DNA of 25,456 nucleotides from an uncultured Erysipelotrichaceae bacterium. GTDB taxonomy: Bacteria; Bacillota_I; Bacilli_A; Erysipelotrichales; Coprobacillaceae. The stretch is taken from positions 1 through 25,456 of the forward strand of contig CAJUOS010000035.1 in NCBI GenBank assembly GCA_910588075.1, given 5' to 3'. Shown piece by piece: positions 1 through 7,612 of the stretch. The notes beneath the pieces are model-generated. The model was not told where the DNA came from. It saw only the letters and a list, made by a program, of their open reading frames with translations, and made no database searches. Both the position numbers and the translations under genes were made by a program. Position 1 is the stretch's first letter; each line of letters begins with the position of its first letter.

Positions 1-61
1 GGGACTTACTTCGTATATCCAATTTCCATTGTAACACTACACCATATAAAAAACCATTCAT
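1..61 (-). CDS. ABC-2 type transporter permease, N-terminal fragment
   Basis: This is the first 20 codons of a gene that runs off the left edge of the window. The readable N-terminus is MNGFLYGVVLQWKLDIRSKS, which looks like the cytoplasmic start of an ABC-2 family permease. Its ATG overlaps the TGA of the ATPase gene in an ATGA arrangement, and the ribosome binding site GGAGG lies inside the last codons of that gene (AGG AGG GAA). Position directly after an ABC ATPase supports the membrane partner of an exporter. The identification rests mostly on context, because no membrane segment is yet visible. Confidence 0.6.
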   Translation of the reverse strand, partial: MNGFLYGVVLQWKLDIRSKS

Positions 62-876
62 TCTATTTCCCTCCTTGCTATTTCAATAAAATGTTGTTCT
101 AGTGTACCACGATCAACATTAATATCTAATATATGAATTTCTTTTTTCTTCAAATCATTAAGCAAGGAAATCAAAGTATCTTCAATATTATCTGTTTCAA
201 AAGTGCTGTTTCCTTGTTGCGTTTTGATATGAATAAAATACTTTTTCCCAATCTTATCAGTCAGTTCTGTCATTGTGCCACAAAAGACAATATTTCCATT
301 ATTCAAAATGGCAATGCGATCACATAAGTTTTCCACTTCTGCCATATCATGACTTGCCAAAACAATCGTTTTTCCTTGTGATTTGAGTTTTCGAACTTGT
401 TCGTGAAGTGAAACCCTACCCTCAACATCAAGCCCTGCAGTTGGCTCATCGAGAAAAATAATATCTGGATTACTGATAAGTGCAAGAGCAAGATGTAATC
501 GTCGTTTTTGTCCTGTGGATAGTTGAATGTACTGTTTCTTCTCAATTTCTTTAATGCCAAGAGCATCAAGCATAGCAAAATCAATCTTTGCCTTGTTCCA
601 TTTTGAAAATAATCTTACAGCTTCCATCGGTTTGATATGAGCAGGTAAAGATGATGATTGCAACTGAATCCCCATTTTCCCATCTACCATAATTGTACCA
701 CTATCATATTTTCTCAAACCCTCAATACATTCAAGAGCTGTCGTTTTTCCTGCACCATTTACACCGAGCAAAGCAAATGTTTCTCCCTTTTCAATGTTAA
801 AATTAAGTCCATTGAGAACAATGTTATTGTCATAGCTTTTCTTTAATCCAAAAACTTGTATTGCACTGTTCATCAT
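58..876 (-). CDS. ABC transporter ATP-binding protein (drug/lipid exporter type)
   Basis: This 272-residue protein is a complete ABC ATPase that should power the permease encoded just downstream. Visible motifs are Walker A GVNGAGKTT (residues 38-46), Q-loop Q71-Q73, signature LSTGQ (119-123), Walker B IIFLDE (139-144) with D-loop GLD, and the H-loop His176. The tail after about residue 210 (beginning near KKYFIHIKTQQG) is the accessory extension common in the CcmA/NatA-like export ATPases. Its ATG overlaps the stop of the MerR gene by 4 nt (ATGA), so regulator, ATPase and permease form one translationally coupled operon. A second Met follows immediately (MM), so the start could be one codon later. 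The substrate cannot be read from sequence; antibiotic or peptide export is the usual role of MerR-linked systems of this kind. Confidence 0.9.
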   Translation of the reverse strand: MMNSAIQVFGLKKSYDNNIVLNGLNFNIEKGETFALLGVNGAGKTTALECIEGLRKYDSGTIMVDGKMGIQLQSSSLPAHIKPMEAVRLFSKWNKAKIDFAMLDALGIKEIEKKQYIQLSTGQKRRLHLALALISNPDIIFLDEPTAGLDVEGRVSLHEQVRKLKSQGKTIVLASHDMAEVENLCDRIAILNNGNIVFCGTMTELTDKIGKKYFIHIKTQQGNSTFETDNIEDTLISLLNDLKKKEIHILDINVDRGTLEQHFIEIARREIE

Positions 877-1670
877 TCTACATCCTCAAACGGATTTTCT
901 CCAAGTCTTGAAAAGTAGACTTGTAAAGCTGGCTCTAAATAGTCATTTACAATTTTTTGTCTTTCTTCCCAAGCATTTGTAGCAGTATCAATATTACCAA
1001 ACTCCATCAATTTCGGAAGCATACTCATATCACCATTCGTAAATTCTGTAATCAATCCCCAATACTCTTTTACAACTCGTTGGCATTTTTCACTTTCAGG
1101 GGACACGCTTGCCTTTTGAAGTTCTATAATTTCATCACTCAAACAGTTAAATCTATCCATAAAATTCAAACCACTTTCCTTATCAAACCGATTACGAATA
1201 TGGTCAAGTGTATCATCATCAAAATGCTTAATGAGATAGTAAGAGTCGTTTTTCATTTGCAAATTAATAATAATATCTGCATACTTCTTAAAATTGACTG
1301 TCTGCATTTGTAATACTTCTTCTTTTAACTGTTCAATAGCTGTCAAAGAAGCTGTTAACTGTTCTATTTTCTCTTGTATGATATCAGCTTGTTTGGTAAG
1401 GGCAGTTGCCACATCAGATGGTGTTTTTAAAGAAATTAAACGATGTTTTATATCATCTAAAGAAAAACCCAATGATTTCAAAGATATAATTTGATGAAGT
1501 ATAACTAAATCCTTATCTGTATAAAGCCTGCGTCCACCTTCACTTTCTGCTGAAGGCGATAACAAACCTTCTTGGTCATAGTATTGCAAGGTACGAACAG
1601 TAACCCCTATTTTCTTTGCAACCTCTCCAACTGTCATAAAACCAAGTGGTATTGCTCTGTGTTTTGCCAT
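873..1670 (-). CDS. MerR family transcriptional activator with TipAS-like C-terminal region
   Basis: This 265-residue protein starts with a MerR winged helix-turn-helix at residues 12-80 (MTVGEVAKKIGVTVRTLQYY, then the GRRLYTDKDL wing). A coiled-coil dimer helix follows at about 90-125 and a roughly 140-residue effector domain. The end of that domain, with conserved-looking W204, W234 and a D/E-rich tail, resembles the TipAS drug-binding fold, but I cannot confirm this without a profile search. An 11-residue extension precedes the usual MTVGE start; AGGAGG at 1680-1685 favours the ATG at 1670. The gene leads an operon with the ABC ATPase and permease, so it probably senses a toxic compound and activates the exporter. 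It likely autoregulates through the 19-bp-spacer promoter just upstream. Codon use looks more GC-rich than the neighbouring genes to the right. Confidence 0.88.
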   Translation of the reverse strand: MAKHRAIPLGFMTVGEVAKKIGVTVRTLQYYDQEGLLSPSAESEGGRRLYTDKDLVILHQIISLKSLGFSLDDIKHRLISLKTPSDVATALTKQADIIQEKIEQLTASLTAIEQLKEEVLQMQTVNFKKYADIIINLQMKNDSYYLIKHFDDDTLDHIRNRFDKESGLNFMDRFNCLSDEIIELQKASVSPESEKCQRVVKEYWGLITEFTNGDMSMLPKLMEFGNIDTATNAWEERQKIVNDYLEPALQVYFSRLGENPFEDVE

Positions 1671-1692
1671 AATTACCTACCTCCTATAATGT

Positions 1693-1723
1693 ATTATACA
1701 TTATTACGCTACGTCATAAACAA
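1693..1723 (-). promoter_or_regulatory. MerR-type promoter with 19-bp spacer and operator dyad
   Basis: On the minus strand a -35 box TTGTTT (1723-1718) and a perfect -10 box TATAAT (1698-1693) are separated by 19 bp instead of 17. This is the hallmark of promoters that MerR proteins remodel. Within the spacer lies an inverted repeat, read on the plus strand as TTATTACG-CTA-CGTCATAA (1701-1719), with 8-bp arms and one mismatch. A second, perfect 9+1+9 palindrome, ATAATGTATTATACATTAT (1686-1704), overlaps the -10 box. The first dyad is the likely MerR operator. The MerR ribosome binding site lies just downstream. Confidence 0.65.
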
Positions 1724-1742
1724 GACCTTTTTCAAAAAATTT

Positions 1743-1772
1743 GTGGCAGAGATTTCTCCCCGCCACTTTTTT
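1743..1772. terminator. Terminator-like hairpin upstream of the MerR promoter
   Basis: GTGGC (1743-1747) pairs with GCCAC (1762-1766), and GAG/CTC pairing extends the stem inward. T-rich runs follow on both strands: TTTTTT on the plus strand and AAATTTTTT on the minus strand. It is the most GC-rich hairpin in the area. It probably ends transcription of the gene whose remnant lies at 1812-1985 and insulates the MerR operon. It could act in both directions. Confidence 0.5.
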
Positions 1773-1811
1773 ACTTATACAAAGATAATTTCCTTTGCAC
1801 ATGCTAGTATG

Positions 1812-1985
1812 TTATTCATTCTCCACACCCATTTCTAAAGTGCTGACTTTCACTGTCCTTGTTATGTCTTGTAACTGCTTCATCTGTTCCATAAGCCAAT
1901 AGGTTGTTCTTTTTCGCTTAGTAAGATAAACACAAAATATAATAATCTCCTTACAGTTCATACTAAAGACCATTATGTTTATCAT
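1812..1985 (-). pseudogene. Possible gene remnant, unrecognised, C-terminal part of a small protein
   Basis: An open frame of about 57 codons runs from an ATG at 1985 (or 1961) to a TAA at 1812-1814. It ends with residues such as LTKRKRTTYWLMEQMKQLQD and the C-terminus LEMGVENE. The amphipathic, charged composition and the use of codons such as CAG and AAG look like real coding sequence and match the GC-richer style of the MerR/ABC block, not the AT-rich DNA to the right. The frame stays open upstream to about 2030 but has no ribosome binding site, so I read it as a truncated gene end. It is followed by the terminator-like hairpin. I do not recognise the family. Confidence 0.3.
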
Positions 1986-2160
1986 AGTTTTCCGATTGCT
2001 ACATATTATGAGATTTTCTTGCCCTTATAAACAGTCAGGAAAAGAGTAAACTTGTGTGAAACCATATAATAAATCCTTTATTTCTAAGACTTTTATAAGA
2101 TTTTATTGATAACCTATACAATAACCACTCATAATTTTATAGTTTTCAAATTCTCATTTA

Positions 2161-2841
2161 TCAATGAATTACCTTATAACGTAATCTAAGATATGAGTTC
2201 TCCAAAACTATACATTCTTGCAATTTTAACACACCTAATTGTGATAATTCACTTTCTGATAACAAAGATTTCCCATCAATAAGAGTAGATGTATCTTTAC
2301 CACCAATTAATACAGGAGCTATGACAATATCAATGTAATCAATCAGTTTTTCACGAAGAAACAATCCATTTAATGTCCCACCAGTTTGTATTGTTATTCT
2401 TTTGCAACTATATTCTAATTTAAGTTTTATAAGAATATCTTTTAGTGAAAGTTCATTTTGATATATAACATGTAGATTATCTTCTTCTATTTCAAATGCT
2501 GGATGATTTTTATTAGACGTAACTAACACAAATTGTTTTGATAAAGCACAAAAATAACGTATACCATGTTCCATTAAATGTTCATTATCAACAATAACAA
2601 AAGAAACAGGCGTTTTATTTGGCATCTCCTTTTTGTTAACACCAATTTTTGCTTGAACTCTACCAGAATTAAATGACCATAAATCTGTTGTTTGCTCTAT
2701 TTCATAATATTGATGCAAACCTTCACTGACTCCTTCAATTTTGGGAAAATCTTTGTCTACATCTAAACTATCTGTTGCACCAGTACTAATTTTTCCATCA
2801 ACTGACATTAACATAAATAATGTTGTAATAGGTCTATTCAT
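2161..2841 (-). CDS. RibD C-terminal domain (dihydrofolate reductase-like) family protein
   Basis: This 226-residue protein consists almost wholly of a RibD_C/DHFR-like reductase domain. The N-terminus carries the family's MSVDGKIST stretch (residues 12-20). Later come a GGTLNG nucleotide-binding turn (about 154-159), LIDYIDIVIAPVLIGG, and a conserved tail with a YLRLRY strand. Bifunctional RibD enzymes carry an extra N-terminal deaminase, which is absent here. No other riboflavin genes are nearby and no FMN riboswitch is visible, so riboflavin synthesis is not implied. Stand-alone members are NAD(P)H-dependent reductases of mostly unknown substrate. The start at 2841 has an AGGAG ribosome binding site 7-8 nt upstream. 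It appears to be a single-gene unit. Confidence 0.75.
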   Translation of the reverse strand: MNRPITTLFMLMSVDGKISTGATDSLDVDKDFPKIEGVSEGLHQYYEIEQTTDLWSFNSGRVQAKIGVNKKEMPNKTPVSFVIVDNEHLMEHGIRYFCALSKQFVLVTSNKNHPAFEIEEDNLHVIYQNELSLKDILIKLKLEYSCKRITIQTGGTLNGLFLREKLIDYIDIVIAPVLIGGKDTSTLIDGKSLLSESELSQLGVLKLQECIVLENSYLRLRYKVIH

Positions 2842-3013
2842 TTTATCACTCCTATTCTCTCATTTGTCTATAAATTTAACCACAATACTAATAACCATTT
2901 AATATCATATATAAAATAATAACTTTTATCAAATGATTTTAACAATTAATAATTCTTATAGAATTGACTATCCACTTTTCTTTTTGAGTATCTACTTTTG
3001 TATAAATACATAA

Positions 3014-3142
3014 TCATATTTTAAAAAGTGATTTCATTACAACATCTTTTGTTTTCTCAGTTTGACAAACTCCTTCAAAATTTAAAAACTTCCATGTTTT
3101 ATTGTTATGAATAAGAATATTTAGTTCTTGGCTTAATTTCAT
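3014..3142 (-). CDS. Small ORF (42 aa) just downstream of the lipoprotein gene
   Basis: A complete small frame, ATG at 3142 and TGA at 3014-3016, begins 5 nt after the lipoprotein stop. The product starts MKLSQELNILIHNNKTWKFL and ends MKSLFKI: soluble, mixed charge, with no signal or membrane segment. There is no clear ribosome binding site, so translation would depend on coupling to the upstream gene. It might also be the surviving start of a larger decayed gene. I do not recognise it. Confidence 0.3.
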   Translation of the reverse strand: MKLSQELNILIHNNKTWKFLNFEGVCQTEKTKDVVMKSLFKI

Positions 3143-3147
3143 ATTTT

Positions 3148-4161
3148 TTAATTTTGGCTATAATTTTCTAAATCAATTTCTACATATCGATTGTTATCAG
3201 TCATTATTAAACATTTATTTTTGTGAACCACATAGATATCCTGTATAGAATCTAATTTTAGTTCAACTATTTTATCAAGATTCTTTTCATAAATATGTAT
3301 ACTTTGATTTAAATATGGAACTATGATGTAATCTTCACTCATTTCAAATGAATTAATATTTATAGCAAATTCTTCATATTTATTTGACTTAATGTCATAT
3401 TTATTTAATATATTTTGAGATTCTTTTTGCTCTAAAGCATATAAATAATCTCCATCAATATCAATATCAATATCATTACCAAAAGTATTTTGGCATCTTA
3501 TTTTTTGAAGAGTATCTTTATAAATATAATAATAATTATCATAATACCAAAATAAATAATCTTTATTTCCATATAATTGAATATCATATAATGGATATTC
3601 AGCAATAAGTGTTTCTTTTTTAGTTTGAATATTATATTTCATTATCTTAGTTGTACTTCCATTTTTTGTATAAAATACATCGTTCTGATAATTATATAAT
3701 TGTGGAAAAAATTCATTTGTTGTAGCAAGTTCTCTTTTTTCTCCATTATTATCAATAATGCAATATTGACCCTGACACACATAAGGATCATAATCACTGT
3801 ATATTATGAAATGATTATATACATAAAAATCATTGATATTTCCTTGATAAAAATGAGTTTCACAAATAAGTTCCTTTTCTTTATTTTTCATCTTATATAT
3901 TTGATCTTGTGCTAATTGTTCGTCTGAATATTTAGTCTCAATGAAAAAAAGATCTTTATCATATTTTTTTAGCTTTTTTATATCATTAGATGATAAAATT
4001 GTTTTATAATTATTAGCTGGTATAGTTATAGATTTATTGTCCTGTTTATTATCTATATATGAGCTAGACTCTTGTTCTTTGTTTTGAGATATTTGTTTAT
4101 CGTCAACTTGATTACATGCACAAAACATAAATAATAGTAATATAAAAATTATATATTTCAT
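3148..4161 (-). CDS. Putative lipoprotein, beta-propeller-like, unknown function
   Basis: This 337-residue protein opens with a lipoprotein-type signal: MKYIIFILLLFMFCAC, with Cys16 as the likely lipidated residue. The lipobox FCAC is unusual at position -3 but has Ala at -1. A polar, Ser/Asn/Lys/Gln-rich linker follows (residues 17-55). The rest is a run of short beta strands with repeated aromatic and aspartate motifs (YNIQTKKETLIAEYPLYD; KYDIKSNKYEEF), as in DUF5050-like or other propeller proteins that sit outside the membrane. The ribosome binding site GAAGGAG is well placed. Tyr, Asn and Ile are very abundant, reflecting the AT-rich DNA. No function is evident; a surface sensor or binding protein is plausible. 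Confidence 0.7.
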   Translation of the reverse strand: MKYIIFILLLFMFCACNQVDDKQISQNKEQESSSYIDNKQDNKSITIPANNYKTILSSNDIKKLKKYDKDLFFIETKYSDEQLAQDQIYKMKNKEKELICETHFYQGNINDFYVYNHFIIYSDYDPYVCQGQYCIIDNNGEKRELATTNEFFPQLYNYQNDVFYTKNGSTTKIMKYNIQTKKETLIAEYPLYDIQLYGNKDYLFWYYDNYYYIYKDTLQKIRCQNTFGNDIDIDIDGDYLYALEQKESQNILNKYDIKSNKYEEFAININSFEMSEDYIIVPYLNQSIHIYEKNLDKIVELKLDSIQDIYVVHKNKCLIMTDNNRYVEIDLENYSQN

Positions 4162-4303
4162 AATTCTTCTCCTTCTCTGATTAAATTATCTTTATTATAA
4201 ATAGATCAAAATAATTATTTGAGTTTTTTTTAAATTAACAATTCATTAATGCACGCTATAAAAATATTCATATCATTTAAAGTATGATTTTTCATTAAAA
4301 CAG

Positions 4304-4836
4304 TCATAAAAAGAAACTTCCCAAATAGATAAGAAAGATAATTTTCCTATACCAGATTGAAATATCAACAACTATAACAGAAGTAGCTACCAGTTTTAAA
4401 ACTGAAGATTTAATCACCTGAACAAAGAAAGCAATTTTGTTTTATTTAAAATATCTATTGCAATATAACTGTTATCTTATATTTATTCATCCCATTACAA
4501 TACCTGTACTCATTAATCTAAATCTAGTAATATTTATTGCTAATGTATTTTGATTTGGCAACATTGTGGAAATATTATTTTTTTAACTATAAAAACTTAA
4601 CTTTTACCTTACAACAATAACTTATTTTTTGTATGTAATATGTAGTACTTTATATATTTATAATCCACATATACTATATAAAGCGTTATTCCTTGTTCAT
4701 TTTCAAATCAATAGTATTAATAATTCTTATGAGTCATTGTTCAAAAACTTGTATTTATTGTACTAATCGTTTTAATAATCTGAACAGAAAATACAAAACT
4801 TAAAATCACAAATATAAACATAGATCATTTTTTCAT
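4304..4836 (-). pseudogene. Candidate decayed gene for a membrane protein
   Basis: A strong ribosome binding site, AAGGAGGG (4852-4845), is followed by ATG AAA AAA TGA: a stop at codon 4. Past that stop the same frame continues as a signal-peptide-like stretch (SMFIFVILSFVFS) to a second stop at 4741-4743. Further left, open segments in shifting frames look like protein: ENEQGITLYIVYVDYKYIK, then NITRFRLMSTGIVMG, and near the end the hydrophobic KLVATSVIVVDISIW and IIFLIYLGSFFL. Good start signals with multiple stops and frame changes suggest a degraded membrane protein gene, perhaps a transporter permease. AT-rich noise could mimic part of this, so confidence is low. Confidence 0.3.
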
Positions 4837-4852
4837 TTTTCTTTCCCTCCTT

Positions 4853-5824
4853 ATCTAACTTATATAATTTGTTTAAGTATTCTAAAAAATCAAACACTAA
4901 ACAAAGAATACTTCTAAAATAGCTTTTTTCAACTTTATAATACACCCATAGATTTTTTACTAATATTATGATTATGTATTAATATTTACTTACATAATAA
5001 ATTATATGAAATTACACAAATAAGCCATTCATTCTAAACACTATTATTTTAATAAATTATAAATTTACTTTATAAACACATCAAATCACAATCTAAATAA
5101 AAGATATATATTATACTCATCCTTCAAAAAAGAAAAACACTCATCTTTCAATGTAGATTACCCTTCTTCAATTATATTATTATCAGTTACTATATAGCAA
5201 AAATCAATATCATATTATTTAAGCTTTATCTAATTATTTTGTAAAATAATAGCCATGTTTCTAACTCTATAAATTGTTAAACCATTGTTGATACTAAAAA
5301 TCTTATTTGCTCTTTTATTAAATTATCAATAAGGAATGAACATATAATTCAAACTTTTTAAAGAATCCTTTAATTATAAAATATATTACTTTATAATAAA
5401 TGTCAAGAAATCCATGAAAAGAACTATTTTCTAAAGTTTATAGTATTGTTTGATTTAAAATCAAAATTATAAGTTACTTCTCAATATTTTCCTTGAAAAT
5501 ATGCTTTATAATAATTATAAAATATTCACTTTTATCACTTTCAATATTTTTTACATTTAAATAAAATTGATATAACTTTTATTAATTGTGTTAAAATAGT
5601 CTCTCGTCATATAAAAAAATAATATTAGATTGATTATCTTAAGAAAATATTAATATACATTATACTTAAATCAACAACGAAAATAATAAAATTTTATGAT
5701 AAAAATAAGATTGTTATTCTTCCATTAAGTAGAAAAGTAATACCAATGATAAACAATAATTAAATTTATAAGTGAAAATATAAATAAAATAGAAATTATC
5801 ATTATTTTTATAAATACCTTTAAA
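4853..5824. other. Long AT-rich gap without a recognisable gene
   Basis: Nearly 1 kb of extremely AT-rich sequence, with some lines near 12-15% GC by eye. Stops are dense in all frames, and I see no ribosome binding site with a usable start, no tRNA-like cloverleaf and no strong GC hairpin. Together with the pseudogene to its left it separates the minus-strand lipoprotein from the plus-strand kinase operon. It may be decayed coding sequence or a divergent promoter region. Confidence 0.5.
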
Positions 5825-5854
5825 TTGATATTCTTGTATTATCCTTTATACTAT
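5825..5854 (+). promoter_or_regulatory. Putative sigma-A promoter of the kinase/peptidase operon
   Basis: TTGATA (5825-5830) and TACTAT (5849-5854) are separated by 18 bp. They lie about 45 bp ahead of the AAGGAG ribosome binding site (5899-5904) of the kinase gene. In such AT-rich DNA, chance matches are frequent. Confidence 0.4.
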
Positions 5855-5914
5855 AAAATGTAATTGAAAAATAATTTCAAATTTTTTATAATTTTAATAA
5901 GGAGATTGATAGAA

Positions 5915-6652
5915 ATGAAAGACTTTAAATTCAATGTAAATGGCCATACTATAATTGCCCAGTTTGATGAAGATAATATTCAAAACATATTTATACCATT
6001 ACTGAAAAAATGGACATATATGCAAAAAGAAAAAAATCAAAGAATACTTATATTATTAGCAGCTCCACCAGGATGTGGGAAAACAACAACATCTTTATTT
6101 TTAGAATATTTATCACACCATATTGATGATGTAATACCAATACAAGCAATAGGAATGGATGGATTTCATAGGTATCAGGATTATTTAGATTGTCATTATA
6201 TACAAAGAAATGGTAATCAAATATTAATGAAAAAAGTCAAAGGTTGTCCAGAAACCTTTGATGTTGATAAATTTATAGAAAAAATTAAAGAAACAAAGAT
6301 CCAAGATACATATTGGCCATTATATAATAGAACAATCCATAACCCAGAAGAAAATAAAATCTTTGTCAATAGTCAAATTGTTTTAATTGAAGGGAATTAT
6401 TTGTTGCTTAATGAAAAACCTTGGAATAATATCTATAAGTTATTTGATGATTCTTTATTTATTGAAGCAAATCCCTTAGAATTAGAAAAAAGATTAATTT
6501 CAAGAAAAATGTTAGGAGGTATTCCTTATCATCAAGCATCTCATTTTTATATACAATCAGATGGAGTTAATGTATTAAGAGTTCTAAATAACTCATTAAA
6601 AGCAAATACTCATCTTATAATGAAAAATAATATATTTAAGGTGGTAAAATAA
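5915..6652 (+). CDS. P-loop nucleoside/sugar kinase family protein (YggC/PanK-like)
   Basis: This 245-residue P-loop protein belongs to the uridine kinase/pantothenate kinase-like group that includes the uncharacterised YggC-type 'fructose transport' kinases. Walker A is APPGCGKTT (residues 50-58, Lys56). GMDGFH at 80-85 supplies the expected catalytic Asp82. WPLYNRTIHNP (about 136-146) and IVLIEGNYLLL (Walker B-like strand) follow in family order, then a lid-type arginine segment (LEKRLISRKM). The frame extends upstream to a TTG at 5864, but AAGGAG 10 nt before the ATG at 5915, with typical MKDFKF wording, fixes the start there. The stop overlaps the start of the S51 peptidase gene by 1 nt (TAATG). 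The substrate is unknown; the kinase probably phosphorylates a small metabolite delivered by or to the peptidase. Confidence 0.8.
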   Translation: MKDFKFNVNGHTIIAQFDEDNIQNIFIPLLKKWTYMQKEKNQRILILLAAPPGCGKTTTSLFLEYLSHHIDDVIPIQAIGMDGFHRYQDYLDCHYIQRNGNQILMKKVKGCPETFDVDKFIEKIKETKIQDTYWPLYNRTIHNPEENKIFVNSQIVLIEGNYLLLNEKPWNNIYKLFDDSLFIEANPLELEKRLISRKMLGGIPYHQASHFYIQSDGVNVLRVLNNSLKANTHLIMKNNIFKVVK

Positions 6653-7380
6653 TGGTTATATTTTTAACTAGTAGTCCTACTGGACCATTAGATGGTAGTA
6701 GAAAAGTTAATGGTTTAGATAAGAAAAATTATTTTGTTGAAAATTTAAGAAAATATTGGAAAGAAAAGAGTCGCTGTTGTATCATTGCTGCTAATCCTCA
6801 TCATTATCATATGAATGATGAAATGTGTAACTTTTTTAGAGATATCTTTTTAAAAGAACATTTTTCTATTCAATGTTTTGATTTAATAGATAGAAGATAC
6901 TGTGATTTTACAAAAGAAAAACTTCACAATTATGATGTTATTATTTTAGGTGGTGGACATGTCCCTACTCAAAATCAATTTTTTAAAGATATTCATTTAA
7001 GAGAAAAAATAGCTGATTTTAATGGTATTATTATTGGGATAAGTGCTGGTAGTATGAATAGTGCAAATCTTGTTTATTGTCAACCTGAAGAAAATGGAGA
7101 AGCTATTGACCCATCTTTTCAAAGATGGATAACAGGTTTAAATCTTACCAAAACAAATATAATCCCTCATTATCAAATGGTTAAAGATAAATATTTAGAT
7201 GGTATGAGATTATATGAAGATATTACTTATCAAGATAGTATAAATCATCAATTAATTGTACTTGTAGATGGAAGTTATATTCTTATTGATAATAAGGAAA
7301 CTATCTATGGGGAAAGTTATTTACTTTCTAATGAACATATACAATTAATATGTCATGACAATGAAACAAAAGTGATATAA
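6652..7380 (+). CDS. S51 family peptidase (PepE / type 1 glutamine amidotransferase-like)
   Basis: This 242-residue protein has the class I glutamine amidotransferase-like fold of family S51, which includes aspartyl dipeptidase PepE and cyanophycinase. The nucleophile elbow is GISAGS with Ser131. An upstream VIILGGGH (about 96-103) marks the strand and oxyanion region, and IIPHYQ supplies His173 as the likely catalytic histidine. There is no signal peptide, so it acts in the cytoplasm. Family members cleave dipeptides or isopeptides with an N-terminal Asp, but the substrate here cannot be read. Translation is coupled to the kinase by a TAATG overlap, with AAGGTGG ahead of it. A terminator hairpin follows at once, so the operon is just these two genes. 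Confidence 0.8.
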   Translation: MVIFLTSSPTGPLDGSRKVNGLDKKNYFVENLRKYWKEKSRCCIIAANPHHYHMNDEMCNFFRDIFLKEHFSIQCFDLIDRRYCDFTKEKLHNYDVIILGGGHVPTQNQFFKDIHLREKIADFNGIIIGISAGSMNSANLVYCQPEENGEAIDPSFQRWITGLNLTKTNIIPHYQMVKDKYLDGMRLYEDITYQDSINHQLIVLVDGSYILIDNKETIYGESYLLSNEHIQLICHDNETKVI

Positions 7381-7400
7381 ATATTAAAACTATTTTATAT

Positions 7401-7434
7401 GGAAAGTATCTTTTCTTTGATACTTTCTCTTTCA
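7401..7434 (+). terminator. Rho-independent terminator of the kinase/peptidase operon
   Basis: GAAAGTATC (7402-7410) and GATACTTTC (7419-7427) form a perfect 9-bp stem around an 8-nt loop. A T-rich tail follows. It sits 21 nt past the peptidase stop. Confidence 0.75.
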
Positions 7435-7585
7435 TTCCTTTATAAATATTTAATCAATCTTTCTAATCCAATAAACAATATATTTTAATAGATAATCTTT
7501 TCCATAACATACCTTCATTTTATTCAAATACTTTTCATCTAATTTTAATTATCTTTAATAATATTTTAATAACAATATGATAATT

Positions 7586-7612
7586 AAAAAATAAGATATA
7601 TTTTATCTTATT
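7586..7612 (-). terminator. Terminator overlapping the MATE stop codon
   Basis: AATAAGATA (7590-7598) pairs with TATCTTATT (7604-7612) around a 5-nt loop. Read on the minus strand, a T run (TTTTTAATT) follows. The TAA stop of the MATE gene (7610-7608) is inside the first arm. The A/T-rich stem is weak but well formed. Confidence 0.6.

Noticed and set aside
303..1494. Several 60-118 codon frames overlapping the ABC ATPase and MerR genes
   Set aside because: Shadow frames of genes with complete motifs; no ribosome binding sites.
2842..3013. Possible FMN riboswitch or other aptamer ahead of the RibD-like gene
   Set aside because: The leader is short and AT-rich with no conserved stems, and the gene is not part of a riboflavin operon.
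5864..5914. Upstream TTG start giving the kinase 17 extra residues
   Set aside because: No ribosome binding site there; AAGGAG is correctly placed for the ATG at 5915, and the extension contains that binding site.
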